Below, piece by piece: positions 52,171 to 61,329 of a DNA stretch of 64,000 nucleotides. Position numbers and translations under genes: made by a program. Origin of the DNA: Linnemannia elongata (taxonomy: Eukaryota > Mortierellomycota > Mortierellomycetes > Mortierellales > Mortierellaceae); contig JAXBDG010000001.1 in the NCBI GenBank assembly GCA_036320915.1, forward strand, positions 1,240,001 to 1,304,000. Reading direction: 5' to 3'. The notes under the pieces were generated by a model. That model worked only from the letters and a program-made list of their open reading frames with translations. It searched no databases and was not told the DNA's origin. Within the stretch, counting starts at the first letter, position 1, and each line of letters begins with the position of its first letter.

Positions 52171-54018
52171 ATGTCATCCTCCAATATCATCACCGCCAAC
52201 GACTTTGCCCTACTCCTCGGAGGACTCGAGTCCTTCTACAACGCCCTACCCGTCACGACCTCTCATGCGACAACAGTCGTCGCTTCTCCTGAAAGCACTC
52301 ACGCCCAGCTTCCCACAACACTCCAGTCACACGACCAACAACAGCAACTACAGCAGCACCAACAACAACAAACTTCTCCGCAACTCCAACTGCTTGTTAT
52401 TGACTCTTCAAGGCCGGAAGTTCGTCCTTCAAGGACCCTCCCAGCAACACCAGCTACAACAGCACCTGAGAGTTGTTCTCCTGATCAAGAAACTTCTTTG
52501 AGTACTCACACTCACGTCACCTTGATCCAAAGCCTTGATCGTGACTTGTCTCGCCCAGATCCAGCGCATGGAACAGTCGATCAGTCTATCCAGAGTGCCT
52601 CGACAACTACTCCTGGGACATCCACCAAAGCCACGACCAAGATTATTCAGTCTTCACCTCTTTGCACAAATGCTGCCGAGTTTATCGCCAACTACATCTG
52701 GCACATTCCTGCTCCTGCGCCAACACATCTCCGTAACAAGGACAGCCCGTCAGTTTCCACGATGCATTTGCCTAAACCATCATCAACAGCACCTCATTCA
52801 ATAAGGCAACGATCAGTTGCTTCTCACATAACGCGAGATTCTCATGTCGAGCACAAACAATCACACTGGTCTTCTACCGTGCCCATGGAGGACGAGGCCT
52901 TGAACAAGTATAACAGACACCACAGACGGATCGGGTCCGATCCATATATCTCGGCCGATCTCTTGCCAGATGCTGATGACCGCCGTTCTACTCCACTCGC
53001 TCTCGAGAAACTGCTAGATGAACCCCATGAGACAGTCTTGACGGAGGAGCAGAAGCGTGCAATGATCGAAAATGGACGAGCCATCGGAAACAGTGCAACT
53101 TGGCCTCCTCATCATCGCCATGGCAACAACAAGAACAATAGCAACAGCAGCAATAACAACTACAGCCAACGACAGAGAGACTCTCACATTAACATCGACA
53201 TGTCGCTCCAAGGAATAGGAAGAAGAGACTATCGATCCAAAATCACCTACAGCCGAGACTTCTTGATGTCTTTCAGAGCCTTCAATGTGCCTCCGGGGAA
53301 CATCGATAGGATCCACTGGATCCAACAGAATCCGACGCTGGATCATCCTCAGGAGGCTGCTGGACTGAGAATGGCAATACCTCAGCCTGTCTTTCAAGAG
53401 CCTCGTGGCGATTATCAACGCGCAGGAATTTATGGTCCGGAGATGGGACATCGCCAGTCTGGACGCGGAGGTGTCTTCAGGGTGAAAGGTGCAATTAGAG
53501 CTGATAGCTTTGGAGGAGAGATTGACTTGAGAAGAGAAAAAGGACAGGGCACTGCCATTGGAAACGGCGCTTTTAGAGAGAAAGTACAGAGTACATCCGA
53601 GGAGGATGGCGGCTTCAGAGGTGAGAGAGGAAAGGGTACATCCAGTGTAGACGGCGCCTTCAGAGGAGATGTAACCTCCAATGAGGAGGACAGATACAGA
53701 AGAGGTAGCGGCTTCAGCGCATCCAATTTCCTTCCGCCTCCACTACCTTCGGCTACACTTGCGCCTAGACCTCATTTCCAGCGGTCTTCTGCGTCTGCAA
53801 CAGGAGGATTGAGGTATGTCTTTATCTGGTGTTATGATTCTGCTGCAACGTCCCTCTACGTGTTCCTTACCTGACCCCTTTACTCAAAAACACTTCCTAT
53901 TCACACGATTAACAGCGGGAGCGTGTTTAGGTTCAAGGCGAAGATGCCTCTTGGACCGCCGGCAGCACCACAATCGGGTTTTCAGATTCGAGGCTTTAAA
54001 TCTCGCACGGCTCGTTGA
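52171..54018 (+). CDS. Candidate eIF4E-binding protein with FRG repeats
   Basis: Not a family I recognise. Exons 52171-53813 and 53916-54018 splice to 1746 nt, 581 aa. MSSSNIITANDFALLLGGLE starts the conserved-looking N-terminus; a further in-frame ATG at 52129 is possible but weak. A Gln/Thr/Ser-rich region follows. Two segments fit the eIF4E-docking consensus YXXXXL-Phi: YISADLL (Y259) and, more strikingly, KITYSRDFLMSFRAF (Y360), which closely resembles the eIF4G motif (YDREFLLGF in human eIF4G). Around residues 425-525 there are degenerate repeats containing G-A/G-FR-G/E blocks (GAFREKV, GGFRGERGKG, GAFRGD), like RNA-binding RG regions. The C-terminus (SVFRFKAKMPLGPPAAP, then GFQIRGFKSRTAR) is basic. 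No MIF4G-like helical domain is visible. Function as a translational repressor or scaffold is inferred only from the motifs. Confidence 0.82.
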
Positions 54019-54713
54019 GTTGTCTTGCGATGCCGAGCTAAATAGGAAGGCGCGAATACTTGCTTGGGTTTCTACGCGGTTGAGTTTGCTCCGGTTATAG
54101 CTTTGGTACTTCGCGCACAATTAAAACCTCGCCAATCAAATGTATCTACACTTTAAGGAGTTGCTCTCCTTACGACTTTAGTACGCGCAATTCTTCAGTC
54201 CATCCTCGCGAGTTTTTTTTTTTTTATTGTGCTTGGCTTTTTCTTCCGTCTCTGCCCTGTACATTGATGTAGCAGTGTCAGTGCTTCGTATTTTTCTTTC
54301 TTTTTGATTTCTCACCCATATATCTATGAGTGTGTGCCTCATTGATCACTATGAAAAGAGAGACGAAGCACCACGACTACTGTGGTTCGCGCAATAGTTA
54401 AGGGAACACTTACCTCCAGAACGGCACGGGTACAAGAGAAAGAAGAGAAGGTCCTTCTGGCGTTAAGAATTCACGCGACGGATAGACAAACAGGACGCAT
54501 TTCTGGTTGCGACAAGCTGGGCTGCGTTTGATCCCTTTGACGCGAGCATCATGAGACAAACGCGCTTTATCTGTGTCAATGATATGACTGTAGACTTAAT
54601 AATGAAGTACCCTTAGTGTGACGTGTTTTCCTTGGGCATAAAGAGATGGCCAAAGATCAGTTAGTTGCCTGTCCACCTGAACACCTTTTCCCTCCATTCC
54701 CACGAAGCACGAC
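54019..54713. other. Spacer before eIF3k
   Basis: These 695 bp between two plus-strand genes hold the 3' end of the eIF4E-binder candidate, with a T11 run at about 54214, and the eIF3k promoter. Frames are short and there is no sign of a gene. I checked the G/C-rich patches at 54000-54110 and 54360-54560 for tRNA arms and found none that fold. Confidence 0.45.
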
Positions 54714-55795
54714 ATGACGCGTATCGCCAACACTCCCTCGAATCGTCCAGAGGTCATCCAGTCGCTCATCGACGGCGTCGATCGCTACAACCCCGACAAT
54801 GTCTCCATCCTTGAGGAGTACCTTGCCACTCAATGCTCCAACAGGGAAGTCGATGTCATGGCCAACCTGGCCATTCTCAAACTGTAAGCATGGACTATAT
54901 TTTAAGCTTTCTTTGACTAGAGCTCGATCGAGTTGGACAAAGCGGACATAAAAATCCACCAAGGAAATCGAGTGAGGGATATACTACGAGGCAACCTTCA
55001 ACACCATACACTACGAAGAACAATTTTGCTTATAAATCTGCTCAATTTGTCAATTTAACTTCAGGTACCAGTTCAACCCACACTTGATCAACGACCAGGT
55101 TGTCAATAACATTCTTGTCAAGGCGCTGACAACGTTACCAGAGCCAGACTTCAACTTGTGTCTGTACTTGCTGAACGAGCAGATGGTGACCGAAGAGCCC
55201 GTCGTTCGGCTGATCACACTACGCGATCTGATTGAGCAGGCTCGGTTTAAGGACTTTTGGAACGTTTACGAAGGTGGCGATGAGATTTACAAGGAGTTGA
55301 CTGCTGAGGTCCTTGGATTCGAGGATTCTATCCGTAAAAGTAAGAACGACTCTCCCCTTTTGGGCGTGTAAAGGACTCGCACAATGCCTGCGGTACATGT
55401 TCATTAATTGTCGTGGTTATTATTTCCTTGTAATGGATGGTTAGATGTTGCCAAGGCAGTGGCGATGACTTTTCAGTCGATTGAGGCACCCATTCTGGAG
55501 GGATACTTGCATCTGAAGAACCAAGCATTCTCGGACTTTGTCAAGGCGCAAGGATGGACCGAGTCCAATGGTGTTGTCTCGATCCCCATCAACAAGGACA
55601 ATGAGGCCAAGACAACCGTTCTGACTGAAAACATCAAGTTTGAGCGTAAGTAGGAAGTTGCTTCGTTTTACTTGTTCCGGTATGTTTATTTCACGTGGTC
55701 TTTTGTTTTTGTATTAATATTATGTTATTCTTTGTTATCTCGGAATATGGTTATGAATAGAATTGACAAAAATCATCGGACACTCGAACGATTAA
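54714..55795 (+). CDS. EIF3K: Translation initiation factor eIF3 subunit k
   Basis: Non-essential peripheral subunit of eIF3, with a HAM (HEAT-like) domain and a winged helix in the PCI-related fold. Exons 54714-54883, 55065-55339, 55445-55645 and 55761-55795 splice to 681 nt, 226 aa, the usual eIF3k length. The hallmark residues are SLIDGVDRYNPDNVSILEEY, ANLAILKLYQFNPHLIN, LVKALTTLPEPDFNLCLYLL, then QARFKDFWNVYEG and the C-terminal winged helix (VTLTENIKFEQLTKII-like). eIF3k is absent from S. cerevisiae and present in filamentous fungi, which fits a non-yeast fungus. The last coding exon is only 35 nt. Confidence 0.95.
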
Positions 55796-56142
55796 GACGG
55801 AAGGGGTAGGCTCCGGTATTATTGACAAAAGACGCATTCATGAGCTCAGTGTAAGAATAAAGGAATAAAAAGTCGGGAGTTCCTGTGAGTATGGTGTGTG
55901 AATGTATTAGATTTTGTGGATAGGAAACTATGCTTTTAGCTATTTTACTCTCTGTGTTCACCATCTATGTAGGTACAATGACGACGCTTCTACGACTGGT
56001 AGCAAAAGCACCAGAAAGAGGAAGAAGGGGAGTGAGGAAAATGGAGAGTATATATATATGTATGTATGTGAACTAAAAGGAGTGAGAACCACCAGCCTTC
56101 CTGATATGCATACTATCCGGTAAACCGCATCAAAGGGAGAAA
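55796..56142. other. Convergent 3' region of eIF3k and the secreted-protein gene
   Basis: A 347-bp gap between facing stop codons. It contains a short TATA/TGTA repeat (56049-56069). No coding signal. Confidence 0.4.
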
Positions 56143-56991
56143 CTAGGCATTGAAGAGTCCAAAGGCAAACGTAACACATACGGCGGTCCAGAGAACAGAG
56201 TGGACCGAAAACAAGGAGAAGAGGACCTGTCGCCATCTTCCTGTCAATCCTACATCCATTTTACTAGCCGAGAGGAAGGCCGTATTAGCCGAAGATTTGA
56301 CCGGTCCGTCGTGAGGCACATACTGATCCCAGAAATGACTCTCAATCTCGTCGTCCACCGGTCCAGCTGCTGGCAAGACCTTTCCATAAGGCGTGTCCTG
56401 GATGATAATGATCGATTGAGGGGCTTTTGGTAAGGTCGTTGCGGGTGCACCGCCACCGCCGCTTCCTCCTCCTGGAGTGGAGGGAGTGACGGTGATGGTC
56501 ATGGTGGTTGTTGTGCCGTTGATGACGCTGACGGTTGTGATGACTGTTGGTTGAGGAGGGGCCGCGGAAATGGTGGCAAAGCCGCCGCTGCCGTTATTGC
56601 CGTCGCCACTGGAGGAAGAGGAAGATGTTATGGTTGGTTTGGCGTTGGCGTCGGTCTTTGCAGCGCCTCCTCCTCCTGATCCTCCTGCCGGGTTGTCGGT
56701 AGGAGTGCTGCCGTTGCTGCCGTTCCCTGGTTGTGGCGCGGGGGGTTGTTGTGGGGCTGCGACGACATTGGAGAATAGGAAAAAGATAGTCAGGACAAGC
56801 AGGGATAGAGTTAGGAGTGACCTGGTGGGTTTGTATTGTCGAGGTGAACTGATACGCGACGAGGGCTTTGAATGCTTTTGTTTCATCGATGCTGTAGATG
56901 TAGTGGTATTTGTTGTGGGTGCTAGTATTGAGGTATTTGCAATAGCTTGTGGTGTGCTACAATGGTGTCCGTGGGTCTTTGTTGGCGACAT
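56143..56991 (-). CDS. Intronless Ser/Gly/Thr-rich secreted or anchored protein
   Basis: Not recognised. One open frame of 282 aa; M36 (MKQKHSKPSSRISSP, 247 aa) is a plausible alternative start because it puts the membrane segment near the N-terminus. A strong hydrophobic segment (LLTLSLLVLTIFFLFSNVVA, then APQQ) looks like a signal peptide with a cleavable AA site. A Pro/Gly/Ser/Thr-rich region follows (poly-Gly, poly-Ser, then TTVSVINGTTTTMTITVTPS), typical of O-glycosylated cell-wall proteins. A more ordered block is QSIIIIQDTPYGKVLPAAGP, DDEIESHFWDQYVPHDGPVK. The end (SVLWTAVCVTFAFGLFNA) is hydrophobic after a small-residue region, as in GPI-anchor signals. Cell-wall or membrane location is inferred from these features only. 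Confidence 0.75.
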   Translation of the reverse strand: MSPTKTHGHHCSTPQAIANTSILAPTTNTTTSTASMKQKHSKPSSRISSPRQYKPTRSLLTLSLLVLTIFFLFSNVVAAPQQPPAPQPGNGSNGSTPTDNPAGGSGGGGAAKTDANAKPTITSSSSSSGDGNNGSGGFATISAAPPQPTVITTVSVINGTTTTMTITVTPSTPGGGSGGGGAPATTLPKAPQSIIIIQDTPYGKVLPAAGPVDDEIESHFWDQYVPHDGPVKSSANTAFLSASKMDVGLTGRWRQVLFSLFSVHSVLWTAVCVTFAFGLFNA

Positions 56992-58027
56992 TATTGGCTG
57001 TTTGGTAGAATGGAAGGAAGGAGGGATGGAGAAAGAGGATAGAGTGCTCTTTGCAACTGACTGGTGAACGGAAAAACAGCTAAAAGAGAAAAGGTCGGAG
57101 AGGTCAAGGTGGATAATGGGTAAAGTAGAGAATGAGATGGAGACAGAAAAAAGGAAGCGTAACTGACGAAGGCAGCAAAGACGAGTAAAAACGAATGGTG
57201 CGCTGTCCGACTAGCTGGACAAATCGAAATTGCAACTGGCAACTGGTTGCCTGGTTGCCTGGTTGAACTCCGCTCTGGCTTCTTTGCTTCGAGAGGATAG
57301 ACACACTTAAACAAACAGGCACAACAAGCACAAAACAAATAAACAAACAAGCAAGGACAGAAAATAGCATTGTGCCCCCTACGTCTTATTGCCGGATTGT
57401 TTCTCTTCGTTTTCTCTCCCTGTACCCTCCTAACTCCTTCCATTCGTTCTCCTTGAACCAGATGGTTTCTTGAAGAATGCATGGCTATCTTTAAACCATA
57501 TGCTCACTCTCTCCTTCTCTCTTCCCCTTGATATGTCTGCCCTCTTTTTTATGTGCGTATCCTTTTCGTCTGTCCCTTTTCATCCCCCGCCTTCTTTCTT
57601 CTCCAGTACAACCTCCTTTCGCTTTTTTTGTAGCATATATAGATATATGTGTGTGGGGTATTACCTCCTTGGGCGGAAGGGGGCAGAGAAATGACACCAA
57701 CTAGCAGCAAATGAGTTTCCTGTCTTTCCAGCTGTCAGCCCATTTCTTGATGATTCTGCTAGAGGCCACTTCTTGCCTGTATCTATTTAAAGGCGTATGG
57801 TGAATGGTTGGGTACGCATGTTCATTTGTATTTGTTGTTCACATTGGTCAACCAAATACATCTACCATCTATGATGACCATCCAATCATCATCCAGCGTC
57901 GCCTACGAAACCCAACAACGCGTCTTTTCTTTTGAGTCTGCGCCACCGCATCTCTCTCTATCACGCACTTTTATTTGAAGATACTCGACCAGGTTACCCT
58001 GTCCACTACCATAGAGGCGAGGAATGT

Positions 58028-58052
58028 GTGTTTGTTTGTTTGTTTGTTTGTT
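58028..58052. repeat. TTTG tetranucleotide repeat
   Basis: About six TTTG units in the gene-poor right end of the window. A simple microsatellite with no visible function. Confidence 0.8.
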
Positions 58053-59991
58053 CGTTTTTTGTTGGCACTTCTTAGTCTTCATTCGATTCCCAACTGACGA
58101 GTCGTAGAACACGAGGATAAAGCAAGTGCATTACCCTACGTGGTTTTGTACACTTTTGGTAGCCCCCCATTCCCACCTCATAATTCTTCCGGCATTCCTT
58201 CTCCCCTCCCTCATTTCTATTGCTAAGATGAAGAGGTTGTCAACAGATGATAGCAAGTAGCACGACATTATTCCTGCATACGTTGAAGAAGAATAAAGAA
58301 GCAATAGGTGACAAACAACCAACGACAATAATGCACACAGATGAGCATGCGCTCTATTGAGTGAATGAGGGTTAGGAGGCATGAACATATCCCCCTCCTT
58401 CCTTTCTTTACCTTGCTCTATCGTTTATCCTCGTTCCCTCCCTGTTCCAGGCACACAAAGAATCCCAAACAACAGAGGGGTAAAGTGATTTTGACTTCCA
58501 TCTCAACGAATAGGCTCCACGAGTTTCTAGGCAAATTGAGAGAGACGGAGCCGGCAGGCATCAACCGACTTCAAGACGGATGGGCGGACAATAGTTGTTA
58601 GAATATAGAAACGTCCTGTACCGCATCATGCCATTGTCAGGGTGAGGTGCATTGAATGGAGCTCATGATTCGTCCCTCTTTGTATGCACATTTTGAGCTG
58701 CATATCTCTCTAATTGTATTTTTCGTAAGTGTCCCTTTCCCCTTGAATATGCACGCCCAGCCTTTTCAGTCTGTCACTTCCATGACGGTGTATGGGAACC
58801 TCCGAGAGTTCATTAATCTTCTTGTATCATGTAATCCAAGCTCAGCGACACAAATACAAAAAAGGAGTACTCGCTACTGGCACTCACCCAGGCTATTCAG
58901 TAACCAAGCTCACTGACATCGAATGGAGCCTAGGTTTCTTCAGGTCATTGTTCCCGTTCGTGACTTCAGATACTTTTGAGCATAGGCTTTTTACTCCATC
59001 TCTCCTCGTTTCTCGGATAGTTTGTTTCCTTCCTTCCATCTTTGTTGGTTTGAACTGTCATTTGTGGAGTGGATGGTTTTTTTTTCTTCCTTCTCTTTAC
59101 TCGTTTGTTTTTGGTGGTAGCTACATCTAGGTACCCAGGAAGAAATGTAAGCGGGAATGGGGTAGAGATGACCATGATTAACGGAGTGCAATTGTTTAGG
59201 AACCCATCTTCTTCCTAACTACGACCTACAATTCTATGTTTTCATATCCTGTTCAAGACGCCGTTACTAGCTCACCAATAGGTAACAAATCTCGCGAGAC
59301 CACTGACCTTGCTTAATATAGCATATGCACAAAATTCCGTACAAGATGATTCCATGAAGAAGGAGGAGTCTTATGAAGAGAAGAGGGAACAGACCGTACA
59401 ATCCAAATAGGTCTTGCAGCAATCAATGTACTGCTGTAGATGTAGTCGATGATACCACATTGGTAATCATAAAGACGCACCGACATGAAGTATGTGCAAC
59501 AAGAAGAAAAAAAGTATTGTATGTGTGGGTGAAGGAAAGGAAAGCCGAAAGAGGAAAGTTTTGAGACTGAGAGAGGCCAACCACATCGACACGGCATGGT
59601 TGATGCAAGGTAGGCAAATACACTTCTCATCTCTCTATCACTCTCTCTGTATGTGTTTTGTTCTTTAGTTTTTGCTTTGGGCTATGCAGCTTCGAATGGT
59701 GGATGAGTGCTGCTGTTCGTGTCGTTGACTTTGAAGGGAAAAATCTCCTTCCATACTGCTGGTCGCCAATACACCCCGATTGTCCCTTCCCTTTCAGGTC
59801 GTTATCGGTTCACTTAAACCCTCGTCATCTACCTCTCTCATTTCTCCGAACAGCGGGATCTAAATAACTGGAGCAATAAGTGAGGACACAGTGGATGATG
59901 ACCTAGCAATTGAAAACAATGGGATGCTAATGTGCAACGAAAAAAACAATGAATGGGAATGGAATGAACGGCGGCACAAGGATGTATGATT

Positions 59992-60011
59992 GAATTGGCA
60001 GCAATTCAACA
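59992..60011. repeat. Perfect 8-bp inverted repeat with 4-nt loop
   Basis: TTGAATTG and CAATTCAA flank the tetranucleotide GCAG, giving a perfect eight-base hairpin. It lies in the gene-poor right part of the window just before the pyrimidine-rich stretch. AT-rich stems this short occur by chance, so function is uncertain. Confidence 0.6.
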
Positions 60012-60086
60012 CATGGATCATTGAGCGATGATGGTCAATCAGTGATAGATCATTAGTAAACTCTGCTCTTTCTTTCTCTCCCTCAC

Positions 60087-61034
60087 TTGCTCACTCTTAT
60101 CCTTCTCAGTCTCTTTCGGTGTTTATCATTTGTCAACTTTTTTATGGTGGATCTGGAAGTGGTGTCACCTCCTCGTTTTTTTTTTTACTTTCCTATGCTT
60201 TCATTTCGGATTTTTTTTTTGTGTACAAACCAAAACCATCCATTCAATGTCAATCCTTCCTCATCCATTTCTCCTTTTATTTCCCTTATTCCTTCTCCTT
60301 TTGCCTTCTCCTTTTGCCTTCTTCTTTCTTCTTTTCCCTCCCTTTTCTTTCATTACTTCTTTTGTTCTTTGGGTCTTGCCACACTTGAACGAGATAAGAA
60401 TAAAGAAAAAGAAGCCATCGGAAAGGTAAGACACTCAGTCGACCGATACTCCTTCTCCTTTCACTGGAACCATCCAGATAGACATTCCTGTCAACAACAA
60501 ACAACAACAAGATCCTCTCTATCCAACTCTAATTGTCATATCGTCATTGGTGCCTATCGCCCTTCCTATCTCTTTCTCCCTTCACTCTCTGTTCTACTTT
60601 ACCTTTCTCACACACGTTCCTTCATCGTTAGCTCTCTGCTCACTTCTACAGGCTCACCCCCCTCTCTTGCTGCTCATCTTACCTATGCTTCTTCTGTGTC
60701 GTCCTTCTGTGCTTACAGCTTCCCATTGCGATTCGGCTTTGTCTCTTCTCTCATCCCTCTCCACTCTTCATCATCCTCTTCCTCCAACCACTCCCCTTTC
60801 TCATCTCTTCCATTTCTCTTCCCCCCACCCCCTTCCCTTTTTCTCCTCTTTCTTCTGGTAACCACCTCGCGTTGTGTCACTCCCTCCCGTGGTTTCTCCA
60901 TCATCTGCTGGCGCTGGACTCTCTACACATATAGGGCAGTACTGCATTCTTTCCTGCCCCCTCTCACTCCTTCTGCTTTGCCCTACCTGTTGTTATTAAT
61001 GATTCTAGCCCTTTTACTTAATTGTCCCCTTTGA
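60087..61034 (+). promoter_or_regulatory. Pyrimidine-rich plus-strand stretch, possible leader
   Basis: Nearly 1 kb of CT-rich sequence stays open in one frame (315 codons). The product would be an unstructured mix of Leu, Ser, Phe, Pro and Cys without periodic membrane helices or motifs. The same composition precedes proven plus-strand genes here (HSE1, AMPK beta, LAMTOR3), so I read it as promoter or leader of a downstream plus-strand gene rather than coding. Confidence 0.35.
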
Positions 61035-61122
61035 AACAAGTAAAACAAAGAAAGGTATGTATCGTAGAGTAGCTGAAAAACGCGTATTTCTTCGTTATAA
61101 TCCAGTTTGCTGAATCAACTTC

Positions 61123-61329
61123 GTGGTCAACTCATCTACTCGCGTCCATCCCTTCGATATGCACGAACTGTTGCACACCAATGAGAGCCTCTTTGAACAC
61201 AAGAGGGCGATGCAGTTTGCCGAAGCTCAAGTGCAGGATAGGCTAGCTATCATAATCACGCATGAAGAGAGAGAAAAACACCACTATTGGCTCATTGAAG
61301 GGCTTCTTAAAAAATCAGAGTGCCATTGA
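61123..61329 (+). CDS. Possible small ORF or exon, weak
   Basis: A 68-codon frame beginning MVNSSTRVHPFDMHELLHTN has a balanced, non-repetitive composition (FAEAQVQDRLAIIITHEERE) unlike the low-complexity frames around it, and an AG acceptor-like CCAG sits upstream at 61105. It has no recognised domain. It may be an exon, a short protein, or chance. Confidence 0.15.
   Translation: MVNSSTRVHPFDMHELLHTNESLFEHKRAMQFAEAQVQDRLAIIITHEEREKHHYWLIEGLLKKSECH

Noticed and set aside
58070..58150. TTCGATTCC resembling a tRNA T-loop
   Set aside because: The flanking bases do not form the T stem and no matching D arm or acceptor stem is present.
60087..61034. 315-codon plus-strand frame
   Set aside because: Product is Leu/Ser/Phe/Pro/Cys-rich with no domain or regular membrane pattern; a CT-rich strand rarely makes stop codons, which explains the open frame.
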